A stretch of DNA of 24,667 nt from Avoscillospira sp045580485 (lineage in GTDB: Bacteria > Bacillota > Clostridia > Oscillospirales > Oscillospiraceae), in contig JAZNNW010000172.1 in the NCBI GenBank assembly GCA_045580485.1, forward strand, positions 1 through 24,667. Direction: 5' to 3'. Both the position numbers and the translations under genes were made by a program. Shown one piece after another: positions 1 to 7,530 of this stretch; positions within the stretch are counted from its first letter, which is position 1, and each line of letters begins with the position of its first letter. The notes under the pieces are model-generated. The model was not told the origin of the DNA. It was given only the letters and a program-made list of their open reading frames with translations, and made no database searches.

Positions 1-2014
1 TACCCTTCATGGCGTCCTGAATCTCATCAATGGCGTCATAGATGACACGGTACATCCGCATATCCACCTTGGCGCGGGCTGCAGCAGCCTGTGCCACGGA
101 ATCGGGACGGACATTGAAGCCGACGATGATGGCGTTGGAAGGGGAGGCCAGAAGCACATCGTTTTCGTTGATGGCGCCGACGCCTGCATGGATGACCTTG
201 ACACGGACTTCCTCGTTGGAGATCTTTTCCAGAGAGGCCTTGACGGCTTCGGCAGAGCCCTGCACATCGGCCTTGACGATCAGGTTCAGTTCCTTCATCT
301 GACCTTCCTGAATCTGAGCGAACAGGTCCTCCAGAGAGACCTTGCCCACAGGCTTGTTGGCAGCGGCCTTCTGCTCTTCCTTTCTCTGATCCACCAGCTG
401 ACGGGCCATGCGCACATCCTCAACGGCGTTGAAGATATCGCCTGCGCCGGGAACTTCGGCAAGACCGGTGATCTCCACAGGCATGGAAGGACCTGCGGAC
501 TTGACGGAGCGGCCCTTGTCATCGGTCATGACACGGACACGGCCCACGGCAGTACCGGCGATGATGATATCGCCCTGGTTGAGGGTGCCGTTCTGCACCA
601 GCAAGGTAGCGATGGGACCGCGGTTCTTGTCCAGACGGGCCTCGATGACCACGCCCTTGGCGCGGCGGTTGGGGTTGGCCTTCAGCTCCTGCACCTCGGC
701 AGTCAGCAGGACCATTTCCAGCAGCTCGTCGATACCGGTGCCGGCCTTGGCGGAGATGGGGCAGATAACGGTGTCGCCGCCCCATTCTTCCGGCAGCAGA
801 CCGTGCTCGGTCAGCTGCTGCTTGATCTTATCGGGGTTGGCGGTGGGCTTATCCATTTTGTTGATGGCCACAATGATGGGAACCTCTGCGGCCTTGGCAT
901 GGTTGATGGCTTCGATGGTCTGGGGCATGATGCCGTCATCGGCAGCAACCACCAGAATGGCGATATCGGTACACATGGCGCCACGGGCACGCATGGAAGT
1001 AAAGGCAGCATGACCGGGGGTATCCAGGAAGGTCAGGGTCTGACCGTTGATCTGAACGGTGTATGCGCCGATATGCTGGGTAATGCCGCCGGCTTCGCCG
1101 GAGGTCACATTGGTATGACGGACGGCATCCAGAAGGGAGGTCTTACCGTGGTCAACATGACCCATGACCACCACGACGGGGCTTCTGGCCTGCAGCTCGT
1201 CGGCAGTATCCTCATGGTCGTCGATGAGGCGCTCTTCGATGGTGACGACCACTTCTTTTTCCACCTTGCAGCCCAGTTCAGTGGCCACCAGTTCGGCAGT
1301 TTCAAAGTCGATGGTCTGGTTGACGGAGGCCATGACGCCCAGGTTCACCAGCAGGTACTTGATGATCTCGGCAGCGGTCTTCTTCATGCGGGAGGCCAGC
1401 TCGCCAACGGTGATCTCATCGGGGATCTTGACGGTAAGAGGTGCTTTCTTGGCAACCTCCAGCTGCAGGCGGCGCATCTTCTCCTGCTCTTCGTTGCGGC
1501 GCTTGTTGCCGGCAAACTTGTTGCGCTGCTGCTGCTTGTTCTTGTTGCCGATCTTCTGCTTGCCGCCGGAGAAGTTCTGGGCACGCTCGGAGACCAGAAC
1601 ATCCACACGGTCGTCAAAGCGGTCGGCATTGACGGTGACGGCGCTGGTGTCGATGACACGGCGCTCCCGCTTCCGTTCGGGTGCCTTGGGCTTTTCTTCC
1701 TTGGGTGCCTCTGCCTTGGGCGCTTCGGCTTTCTTTTCCTCTGCCTTGGGCGCTTCGGTCTTTTCTTCCTTGGGGGTCTCAGCCTTGGGCTCCTCTGCCT
1801 TGGGGGCAGGTGCCACGGCAAAGACCTGCTCGATGCTCTCGATCTGATGACGCTGGGTCATGACATCGAACAGCAGGTTCAGCTGTTCCTCTGTGAGGAC
1901 CTGCTGACCGCTCTTGGGTTTTTCATAAAATTCGGCTACAAGGGCGGTGATCTCCTTGGTGGGAACACCGAAATCCTTGGCCATGTCGCTGATGCGGTAT
2001 TTGATCAAACTCAA
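1..2014 (-). CDS. infB: translation initiation factor IF-2 (3' end off the window)
   Basis: IF-2 is the GTPase that brings initiator tRNA to the 30S subunit and promotes 50S joining. About 671 codons are visible. An N-terminal IF2_N-like segment (residues 1-60) is followed by a Lys/Glu/Ala/Pro-rich linker (about 65-115, EAPK-type repeats), a second IF2_N domain (about 170-230) and the GTPase domain with G1 GHVDHGKT (285-292), G3 DTPGH (331-335), G4 NKMD (385-388) and G5 SAK (about 421). The reading frame ends in MKG at the window edge, so roughly the last 100 residues (domain IV, the fMet-tRNA binding part) are missing. I chose the TTG start at 2014 because GGAGG (2023-2027) lies 8 bases upstream. 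An in-frame ATG at 2029 would place that Shine-Dalgarno inside the gene. It is the last visible gene of the rimP-nusA operon. Confidence 0.96.
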   Translation of the reverse strand, partial: MSLIKYRISDMAKDFGVPTKEITALVAEFYEKPKSGQQVLTEEQLNLLFDVMTQRHQIESIEQVFAVAPAPKAEEPKAETPKEEKTEAPKAEEKKAEAPKAEAPKEEKPKAPERKRERRVIDTSAVTVNADRFDDRVDVLVSERAQNFSGGKQKIGNKNKQQQRNKFAGNKRRNEEQEKMRRLQLEVAKKAPLTVKIPDEITVGELASRMKKTAAEIIKYLLVNLGVMASVNQTIDFETAELVATELGCKVEKEVVVTIEERLIDDHEDTADELQARSPVVVVMGHVDHGKTSLLDAVRHTNVTSGEAGGITQHIGAYTVQINGQTLTFLDTPGHAAFTSMRARGAMCTDIAILVVAADDGIMPQTIEAINHAKAAEVPIIVAINKMDKPTANPDKIKQQLTEHGLLPEEWGGDTVICPISAKAGTGIDELLEMVLLTAEVQELKANPNRRAKGVVIEARLDKNRGPIATLLVQNGTLNQGDIIIAGTAVGRVRVMTDDKGRSVKSAGPSMPVEITGLAEVPGAGDIFNAVEDVRMARQLVDQRKEEQKAAANKPVGKVSLEDLFAQIQEGQMKELNLIVKADVQGSAEAVKASLEKISNEEVRVKVIHAGVGAINENDVLLASPSNAIIVGFNVRPDSVAQAAAARAKVDMRMYRVIYDAIDEIQDAMKG

Positions 2015-2041
2015 TATAGCCACCTCCATGAGTGAGTAAAT

Positions 2042-2155
2042 CAGGCTCCCCTCGAGGGGAGCTGGCACGACGAAGTCGTGGCTGGGAGGGGGAAGGCAGT
2101 GCTTGCACACCTCTCCGCCTCGCTTCGCTCGGCGCCTCCCCTCAAGGGGAGGCTT
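2042..2155. repeat. palindrome-rich intergenic repeat, MITE-like, in the ylxQ-infB gap
   Basis: The 152-base gap between ylxQ and infB is almost filled by an element with related palindromic ends. The left end is a perfect 18-base palindrome (2045-2062, CTCCCCTCGAGGGGAG core). The right end is a 9+9 stem (2134-2153, GCCTCCCCT / AGGGGAGGC, two-base centre). Read inward from each side, both ends begin with GGCTCCCCT or GCCTCCCCT, as terminal inverted repeats would. Between them is a hairpin CACGAC-GAA-GTCGTG (2066-2080) and a C/T-rich stretch. Elements with this kind of CTCCCCT...AGGGGAG end look familiar as dispersed intergenic repeats in gut clostridia, but no other copy occurs in this window, so mobility is inferred. 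It would be transcribed as part of the operon mRNA just before the infB ribosome binding site. Confidence 0.7.
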
Positions 2156-2166
2156 TTGTCCCTGTT

Positions 2167-2589
2167 TTATTTCTTTCCGAATTTTTTGTTTTTTTCGTGA
2201 GCCTTCTGCTCCTTGCGCCGTTTCTGCACCCGCTCTGTCTGCTTTTGCAGATTTTCAAGCAGGACGGCATAATGTTCCGGCTCTTCCAGCGCCTTCACAA
2301 AAGCCAGTGCCAGAGCTACATCTGTGAACGCAGCCATGGCGACGGCGTTGACGCCCATGGCATCGCCCAGTTCCGCTTTGGTATAGGGCACACGGATCAC
2401 AGGGGGTTTGCCGCTCGCCGTAAAAGCACGGGCACGGCGGAAGGTATTGTCTGCGGCATCCTTTGCCAGCAGCAGCAGTCTTGCATGGCTGCCCCGGCAG
2501 GCAATGCCCACCGGCTCTTCGCCAATGGCGATGTTGTTGCCTCTGCGGGCAAGTCCCAGATAGTTGAGGGCTTTCTGTTTGTTATCCAC
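2167..2589 (-). CDS. ylxQ: L7Ae/L30e-family RNA-binding protein YlxQ
   Basis: A 140-residue protein of the L7Ae/L30e/Gadd45 fold, which binds kink-turn RNA. This copy occupies the standard slot between rnpM and infB. The motif LNYLGLARRGNNIAIGEEPV near the N-terminus and the LLLLAKDAADNT core are typical of the family. The C-terminal tail (about 110-140) is an extra Lys/Arg/Glu-rich extension (QKRRKEQKAHEKNKKFGKK), making the protein longer than the usual roughly 100 residues. The start is GTG at 2589, preceded by GGAGG 9 bases upstream and overlapping the end of rnpM by 8 bases, which suggests translational coupling. A longer reading to 2658 would run deep into rnpM and is rejected. The exact cellular role is not established; an RNA-binding function is from family knowledge. 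Confidence 0.9.
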   Translation of the reverse strand: MDNKQKALNYLGLARRGNNIAIGEEPVGIACRGSHARLLLLAKDAADNTFRRARAFTASGKPPVIRVPYTKAELGDAMGVNAVAMAAFTDVALALAFVKALEEPEHYAVLLENLQKQTERVQKRRKEQKAHEKNKKFGKK

Positions 2590-2857
2590 GGTCGCCCTCC
2601 TCCATGGCCGCCAGCAGTCCGTCATAGATCTCCTGAGGGATCTGGGTCTCGAAGCCACGCTCCAGCGCCTTGGATTTGATGGCCCGTTTCAGGCAGCCGC
2701 TGTCGGGGCAGACATAAGCGCCTCTGCCCGGTGCTTTGCCTTTGAAATCCAGAGAAATGCCGCCTTCAGGGCTGCGCACCACCCGGATCAGCTCCTTTTT
2801 GGGCTTCATCTCACGGCATCCCACACACTGACGCATGGGTATTTTCTTTTGCTGCAT
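2582..2857 (-). CDS. rnpM: YlxR/RnpM family RNA-binding protein
   Basis: A 91-residue basic protein with the YlxR signature: RQCVGCREMKPKKELIRVVR near the N-terminus (CxxC followed by the basic helix) and GRGAYVC in the middle. YlxR proteins are RNA binders; the Bacillus subtilis member was recently reported to bind and modulate RNase P, hence the name RnpM. The length matches the family. It starts with ATG at 2857, with GGAGG at 2864-2868 just upstream, 32 bases after the nusA stop. Its last 8 bases overlap the ylxQ start. The order nusA-rnpM-ylxQ-infB is the standard Firmicutes arrangement, which supports the call independently of the motif. Confidence 0.94.
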   Translation of the reverse strand: MQQKKIPMRQCVGCREMKPKKELIRVVRSPEGGISLDFKGKAPGRGAYVCPDSGCLKRAIKSKALERGFETQIPQEIYDGLLAAMEEGDRG

Positions 2858-2889
2858 GGGTACCTCCTTCCAAGGTTCTGCTGCCTTCT

Positions 2890-3975
2890 TTATTCTTCTT
2901 CGGAAACCGCTTCGACCGGCAGTTCATCAGCCTGGGAGGCGGGCTTGATATCGATCTTATAGGCGGTCAGACGGGCTGCCAGACGGGCATTCTGACCTTC
3001 CTTGCCGATGGCCAGAGACAGCTGGTCGTCGGGAACGATGACACGGCAGGCCTTTGCCATACCGGGCAGCACCGTGACGGAGACCACATCGGCAGGAGAC
3101 AGGGCGGCTGCCACAAATTCGGCAGGATCTTCGGACCAGACGACGATATCCATCTTTTCGCCCTTCAGCTCATCCACCACTGCGCCCACACGGCCGCCTC
3201 TGGGACCGACGCAGGCGCCTACGGCATCGATGTTCTCCTCCGTGGGGAACACGGCGATCTTGGTGCGGGAACCGGGTTCCCGGGCAATGGACTTGACTTC
3301 CACCAGACCGTTTTCGATCTCGGGCACATTCAGCTCGAACAGGCGCTTGACCAGACCGGGATGGGTACGGGACACGATGACCTGAGGACCACGGTTGGAG
3401 CGGCGGACTTCCACCACATAGACACGGATCAGATCGCCTTCGGTATAATGCTCGGTGCGAACCTGCTCGGAATAGGCCAGCAGTGCATCGGTCTTATCGT
3501 TGCCGGTGCCGATACGGATGATCATATCGCCGGTATCGGGCATGATCCGCAGGACGGTGCCGGTGAGGATCTCATGCTCCCGGGAGGAGAAGCTCTCAAA
3601 GACCATGCCCCGCTCGGCTTCACGGATGCCCTGAATGATGACCTGCTTGGCAGTCTGGGCGGCAATGCGTCCAAAGGCCTTGGTCTCAACATCCACATTG
3701 ACCAGATCGCCCAGCTCGATGCGTCCATTGATCTTTCTGGCATCTTCCAGAGAGATCTCCGTAGCGGGAGAGATGACTTCCTCCACCACTTCCTTCTGGA
3801 CATACATCTGCATCTTGCCATCCACCAGCTCCACAAACACATTGTCGGTGTAGCCGTCCTTGTCCTTCTTGTAGGCGGCGACCAGTGCCTGGGTGATCTT
3901 ATCGATCATGTAGGCCTGGGGAATACCCCGCTCTTTTTCCAGCTGTGCCAGAGCGGCAAAAATCTCTGCATTCAT
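2890..3975 (-). CDS. nusA: transcription termination/antitermination factor NusA
   Basis: NusA binds RNA polymerase and nascent RNA and modulates pausing, termination and antitermination. The 361-residue product has the N-terminal polymerase-binding domain (1 to about 125), an S1 domain (about 135-200) and two KH domains with GPRGGRV (KH1) and GKEGQNARLAARLT (KH2). There is no proteobacterial acidic C-terminal repeat, as expected for Firmicutes. I place the start at ATG 3975 (MNAEIFAAL), which aligns with known NusA N-termini. A TTG at 3984 is only 3 bases from the AAGGAGG (3988-3994), too close for initiation, whereas the ATG is 12 bases away. The Shine-Dalgarno overlaps the rimP stop, so the two genes are probably coupled. 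KH1 has GG where GS is more usual, a minor variation. Confidence 0.97.
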   Translation of the reverse strand: MNAEIFAALAQLEKERGIPQAYMIDKITQALVAAYKKDKDGYTDNVFVELVDGKMQMYVQKEVVEEVISPATEISLEDARKINGRIELGDLVNVDVETKAFGRIAAQTAKQVIIQGIREAERGMVFESFSSREHEILTGTVLRIMPDTGDMIIRIGTGNDKTDALLAYSEQVRTEHYTEGDLIRVYVVEVRRSNRGPQVIVSRTHPGLVKRLFELNVPEIENGLVEVKSIAREPGSRTKIAVFPTEENIDAVGACVGPRGGRVGAVVDELKGEKMDIVVWSEDPAEFVAAALSPADVVSVTVLPGMAKACRVIVPDDQLSLAIGKEGQNARLAARLTAYKIDIKPASQADELPVEAVSEEE

Positions 3976-3992
3976 TTTTTGCAAATTCCTCC

Positions 3993-4445
3993 TTAAAATT
4001 CCACGAACAGCCGCACAAGGGCGACTTCCTGTTTTTCCAATGTTACTTCTGTACCGGAAATGTCCACAGTCACATTGCCGTTTTCATAGCCGGTGAGGGT
4101 GCCCTTCAGCTCTTTTGCGCCGTTTCTGGGGCGATAGAGCTTGACCAGCACCTTGGAGCCCATAAACTGCTCGAAATCGGAGGGGCGCTTCAGGGCACGC
4201 TCCAGACCGGCAGAGCAGACTTCAAAATGGTAGCTTTCGGGGATGGGGTCTTTTTCGTCCAGAATGGGGTCCACCGCTCTGGACACGGCTTCGCAGTCGT
4301 TAATATCCACACCGCCGACCTTGTCGATATACAGCCGCAGGAACCATTCGCCGCCTTCCCGGACATATTCCACATCCCAGAGAGAACAGCCTTTTTCCCG
4401 GACAACGGGCTCGGCAAACTGCCATACCTGTTCCGTAATTTTCAT
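3993..4445 (-). CDS. rimP: ribosome maturation factor RimP
   Basis: RimP assists late maturation of the 30S subunit. The 150-residue protein shows family landmarks: LWDVEYVREGGEWFLRLYID, the GVDINDCEAVSRAVDPILDE segment, and YHFEVCSAGLERALKRPSDF with the conserved SxGL/xR/L core, followed by the C-terminal SH3-like beta domain (GTLTGYENGNVTVDI). It is the first gene of the operon, 70 bases or so downstream of a strong promoter. It has AAGGGAAGG-type purine sequence upstream of the ATG at 4445. Seventeen bases separate its stop from the nusA start. Confidence 0.96.
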   Translation of the reverse strand: MKITEQVWQFAEPVVREKGCSLWDVEYVREGGEWFLRLYIDKVGGVDINDCEAVSRAVDPILDEKDPIPESYHFEVCSAGLERALKRPSDFEQFMGSKVLVKLYRPRNGAKELKGTLTGYENGNVTVDISGTEVTLEKQEVALVRLFVEF

Positions 4446-4470
4446 AAAAACCTTCCCTTTCCAACAAGAA

Positions 4471-4493
4471 AGACTGGGGAAGAACCCCAGCCT
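4471..4493 (-). promoter_or_regulatory. stem-loop in the rimP operon leader
   Basis: On the minus strand the leader RNA can form AGGCTGGGG / CCCCAGTCT, a 9-base-pair stem with one G-U pair and a TTCTT loop, followed by the U-rich TTCTTGTT. It begins about 22 bases after the predicted start of transcription and ends about 25 bases before the rimP ATG. It resembles a weak intrinsic terminator or attenuator, but the U-tract is broken by C and G, so it may simply be a leader stem. No alternative antiterminator pairing was obvious by eye. Confidence 0.45.
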
Positions 4494-4521
4494 TTAGTCA
4501 AGTATACGATCGATTACCTGT

Positions 4522-4550
4522 ATTATATGCCTCCTGCAAGGAAAAATCAA
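4522..4550 (-). promoter_or_regulatory. sigma-A-type promoter of the rimP-nusA-infB operon
   Basis: On the minus strand TTGATT (4545-4550) and a perfect TATAAT (4522-4527) are separated by exactly 17 bases. Transcription would start near 4515, giving a leader of about 70 bases before rimP. Spacing and -10 match the vegetative consensus; the -35 matches 4 of 6 positions. Confidence 0.85.
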
Positions 4551-4571
4551 GTAGTTTTTCGGAAAAAAGTT

Positions 4572-4592
4572 GGAATTTTTCCACAAAATTCC
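4572..4592 (-). terminator. weak AT-rich hairpin after the HAD hydrolase gene
   Basis: GGAATTTT (4572-4579) pairs with AAAATTCC (4585-4592) around a 5-base loop, 3 bases beyond the HAD gene stop. On the minus strand it is followed by AACTTTTTT. The stem is AT-rich, so termination would be leaky and the HAD transcript may read into the rimP promoter region. Confidence 0.4.
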
Positions 4593-4594
4593 CC

Positions 4595-5266
4595 TTACAG
4601 CCCAAGGATGGACGGAAATTGGGTCAGATCGGTGATGGAAAAGTCGCAGCGGTCATCGGGATCGGTGCCGAAGTAACAGGTTTTGATCCCGGCATTGCGG
4701 CCGCCCTGTATATCGGAAGTGAGGCTGTCGCCTAAGATAATCGTCCGGCTGCGGTCGGAAACGCCGATGGCGGCAAAGACCTGATCGAAAAATTCTGCTT
4801 CCGGCTTTTTGCAGCCCATCTGCTCGGAAATGAACACCCGGTCAAAATATCGGTTCAGACCGGATTTCTCCAGTCTGGGGGTCTGGGTGGTGGTGACGCC
4901 GTTGGTGACGGCATAGAGCTTCACCTTGCCCTTCAGCTGCTCCAGCAGCTCTATGGCATGAGGCATCAGCACGGCACTTTCCGACAGGCCCTTGGCATAC
5001 AGGCCGTTGGCTGCCAGAGAATCGGTCTCAATGCCCATTTCTCCCAGATATTTGCCGAAACGGCTGGAAAAAATATAGGATTTTTCAATTTCTCCATGCT
5101 CATAGGCCGTCCAGAGAGCATTGTTGATCTCAAAAAAACGAGCCAGCCGCTGCTCCGTCAGTTCCTGACCGAAGGCTGCCAGCAGTTTGGTGAGAGATTC
5201 TTTCGTGCCTGCATCGAAATCCAGCAGGGTATTGTCAATGTCCATGAGGACGGTATCGTAGTTCAT
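4595..5266 (-). CDS. HAD-superfamily hydrolase, YjjG-like (pyrimidine/noncanonical nucleotidase type)
   Basis: A 223-residue HAD hydrolase of the YjjG/subfamily IA type; the well-studied members are Mg-dependent 5'-nucleotidases that remove noncanonical pyrimidine nucleotides. All four motifs are present: DIDNT (catalytic Asp9 and Asp11), VTNG (motif II, Thr), the motif III Lys in CKKPEAEFF, and GDSLTSDIQGG (motif IV). A helical cap lies between motifs I and II (about 20-95). ATG at 5266 is chosen; GGAGG lies 5 bases upstream. A GTG 12 bases further up would absorb the Shine-Dalgarno. The gene is transcribed divergently from tex and is followed by the rimP operon on the same strand. Substrate is inferred from the family, so I leave the symbol empty. 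Confidence 0.9.
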   Translation of the reverse strand: MNYDTVLMDIDNTLLDFDAGTKESLTKLLAAFGQELTEQRLARFFEINNALWTAYEHGEIEKSYIFSSRFGKYLGEMGIETDSLAANGLYAKGLSESAVLMPHAIELLEQLKGKVKLYAVTNGVTTTQTPRLEKSGLNRYFDRVFISEQMGCKKPEAEFFDQVFAAIGVSDRSRTIILGDSLTSDIQGGRNAGIKTCYFGTDPDDRCDFSITDLTQFPSILGL

Positions 5267-5291
5267 AAAAACCTCCACAGGCGTTTTTCAT

Positions 5292-5300
5292 ATTGTAACA
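5292..5300 (-). promoter_or_regulatory. extended -10 promoter for the HAD gene
   Basis: The minus strand reads TGTTACAAT: a TG-extended -10 element (TACAAT, 5292-5297). There is no recognisable -35 at 17 bases. Transcription would begin about 20 bases before the ATG. It is back to back with the tex promoter, 18 bases apart. Confidence 0.6.
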
Positions 5301-5318
5301 CAAAAAAGAAGAAATTTG

Positions 5319-5327
5319 TGGTATAAT
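5319..5327 (+). promoter_or_regulatory. extended -10 promoter for tex
   Basis: The plus strand reads TGGTATAAT, a TG-extended perfect TATAAT (5322-5327), 29 bases before the tex ATG. The -35 region is A-rich and poor in consensus, as is common for extended -10 promoters. Confidence 0.72.
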
Positions 5328-5356
5328 GTTTTCATCGCGTAAAAAAGGAGAACACC

Positions 5357-7519
5357 ATGGCAACCATTATTGAGATCCTCTCCAAGGAGCTGAACGCTCC
5401 GGAAAGTCATATTGAAAATGTCATCCGCCTGCTGGATGAGGGCAACACCCTGCCCTTTATCGCCCGATACCGCAAGGAGCTCCACGGCGGCATGGACGAT
5501 ACCCAGCTGCGCAATTTGCAGGAGCGGCTGCAATACCTCCGCAATCTGGAGACCAGACGGCAGGAGGTCAAGACCTCCATTGAAAATCAAGGCAAGCTGA
5601 CGGAAGAGCTTTCCGCCGCCATCGATGCCGCCGCCACGCTGGCAGAGGTGGAAGACCTGTACCGCCCCTACAAGCAGAAGCGGCGCACCCGTGCCACTGT
5701 GGCAAGGGAAAAGGGCTTGGAGCCTCTGGCATTGCTGCTTCTGAGCCAGAGCCCCAATCTGCCTGCTCCCGAAGAACTGGCAAAGAAGGCCGTTGATCCC
5801 GAAAAGGGTGTGGAGACCGTGGATGAGGCACTGGCAGGTGCATCCGACATCATCGCCGAGATGGTCTCCGACGATGCCGATATCCGCAAATCTCTGCGGC
5901 TTCTGGCCAATGCCAAGGGCGCTGCCGCTTCCTGTGCCGCCAAGGAGGATGAGGACAGCGTCTACCGCCTGTACTACGAATTTGCCCAGCCCCTTTCCAA
6001 GCTCCAGAGCCATCAGATTTTGGCTCTCAATCGAGGCGAACGGGAAGGTTTCCTGAAAATCTCCGTGGATGTGCCCAGAGAGCTGGCACTGGGACGGATC
6101 TATGACCGGACCGTGAAGCACGGCTCCTCCGCCACGGAACTGGTGCGGGCCGCCTGTGAGGACAGCTACGACCGACTCATTGCTCCCTCTCTGGAGCGGG
6201 AGATTCGCTCTGCTCTGACGGAGAAGGCCAACGAGAGCGCCATCCACAATTTTGCCCTCAATCTGAAGCCTCTTTTGATGCAGCCGCCGGTGAAGGGTCA
6301 TGTGACCATGGGTCTGGACCCCGGCTACCGCATGGGCTGCAAGGTGGCAGTGGTGGACGGCACCGGCAAGGTGCTGGATACCACCGTGGTCTATCCCACC
6401 TACGGCGAAAAGCAGAAAAATGAAGCCATTGTGAAGCTCTCTGCCATGGTGAAAAAGTGGAATGTCGCCCATCTTGCCATCGGCAACGGCACCGCCTCCA
6501 GAGAGACGGAGCAGATGGCTGTGGAGCTGATCCGCAGTCTCGGCGGCGGCGTTTCCTACATGATGGTCAACGAGGCAGGTGCTTCCGTCTATTCCGCCTC
6601 CAAGCTGGCGGCTGAGGAGTTCCCTCAGTTTGATGTGAACCTCCGCTCCGCCGTTTCCATTGCAAGACGGCTGCAGGACCCTCTGGCAGAACTGGTGAAA
6701 ATCGACCCCAAGGCCATCGGCGTAGGTCAGTATCAGCATGATATGCCGGAAAAGCAGCTGGATGAGACTCTCGGCGGCGTGGTGGAGGACTGCGTCAACG
6801 CCGTGGGCGTGGATGTGAACACCGCCTCTGCCAGCCTGCTGAAGCAGGTGGCAGGTCTGACCGCCGCTACGGCAAAAAATATCGTCACCTATCGGGAAGA
6901 AAACGGTCCCTTCACTGCCAGAAAGCAGGTTCTGAAGGTACCCAAGCTGGGTCCCAAGGCTTATGAGCAGTGTGCCGGTTTCCTCCGTGTGCCGGAGAGC
7001 AAGCAGGTCCTGGACAACACCGGTGTCCACCCGGAGAGCTACGAAGCTGCCCAGACCCTGCTGACCCTCTGCGGCTATGATCTGAAGGATGTCTCCGCCG
7101 GGCAGCTCTCTGAACTGCCCAAACGGGTGGAGCAGCTGGGCTGGAACAATACCGCTGAACGCTGCGGCGTCGGCGAGCCAACCCTGCGGGATATTGTCAA
7201 GGAACTGCTGAAGCCCGGTCGTGACCCCCGTGACGAGCTGCCCGCTCCCATCCTCCGCACCGATGTGCTGGAGATGAAGGATCTGAAGCCGGGTATGGTC
7301 CTTTCCGGCACCGTCCGCAATGTCATCGACTTCGGCGTGTTCGTAGACATCGGCGTCCATCAGGACGGTCTTGTCCATATTTCCAAGGTCTGCAACAAGT
7401 TCATCAAGCATCCCTCGGAAGTGGTCGCCGTAGGCGATGTGGTGAAGGTCTCCGTGCTGGAAGTGGATGAAAAGCGCAAGCGCATCAGCCTCTCCATGCG
7501 GGATGTGGTAGAACAGTAA
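5357..7519 (+). CDS. tex: Tex family S1 RNA-binding transcription accessory protein
   Basis: Tex is a conserved nucleic-acid-binding protein related to eukaryotic Spt6 and linked to transcription and stress tolerance. The 720-residue product has the complete architecture: helical N-terminal Tex domain (1 to about 190, with NTLPFIARYRKE), central helices, a YqgF/RNase H-like domain beginning at GLDPGYRMG (about 318), helix-hairpin-helix motifs (about 490-560, including TAKNIVTYREENGPF) and a C-terminal S1 domain (about 643-715, GMVLSGTVRNVIDFGVFVDIG). Length is normal for the family (about 720-780). The ATG at 5357 has AAAGGAG 6 bases upstream. The DUF362 gene follows after only 11 bases, so the two are cotranscribed. 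Confidence 0.97.
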   Translation: MATIIEILSKELNAPESHIENVIRLLDEGNTLPFIARYRKELHGGMDDTQLRNLQERLQYLRNLETRRQEVKTSIENQGKLTEELSAAIDAAATLAEVEDLYRPYKQKRRTRATVAREKGLEPLALLLLSQSPNLPAPEELAKKAVDPEKGVETVDEALAGASDIIAEMVSDDADIRKSLRLLANAKGAAASCAAKEDEDSVYRLYYEFAQPLSKLQSHQILALNRGEREGFLKISVDVPRELALGRIYDRTVKHGSSATELVRAACEDSYDRLIAPSLEREIRSALTEKANESAIHNFALNLKPLLMQPPVKGHVTMGLDPGYRMGCKVAVVDGTGKVLDTTVVYPTYGEKQKNEAIVKLSAMVKKWNVAHLAIGNGTASRETEQMAVELIRSLGGGVSYMMVNEAGASVYSASKLAAEEFPQFDVNLRSAVSIARRLQDPLAELVKIDPKAIGVGQYQHDMPEKQLDETLGGVVEDCVNAVGVDVNTASASLLKQVAGLTAATAKNIVTYREENGPFTARKQVLKVPKLGPKAYEQCAGFLRVPESKQVLDNTGVHPESYEAAQTLLTLCGYDLKDVSAGQLSELPKRVEQLGWNNTAERCGVGEPTLRDIVKELLKPGRDPRDELPAPILRTDVLEMKDLKPGMVLSGTVRNVIDFGVFVDIGVHQDGLVHISKVCNKFIKHPSEVVAVGDVVKVSVLEVDEKRKRISLSMRDVVEQ

Positions 7520-7530
7520 GGAGGGGTTCT

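Noticed and set aside
188..2035. 615-codon open frame on plus, antisense to infB
   Set aside because: Shadow of infB: the minus strand encodes a full IF-2 with all GTPase motifs. The plus frame is open only because codons complementary to stops are rare in infB; its translation is low-complexity Gly/Leu/His-rich.
5288..7411. 707-codon open frame on minus, antisense to tex
   Set aside because: Tex on plus has complete domain architecture and a good promoter and ribosome site. The antisense translation has no recognisable domain.
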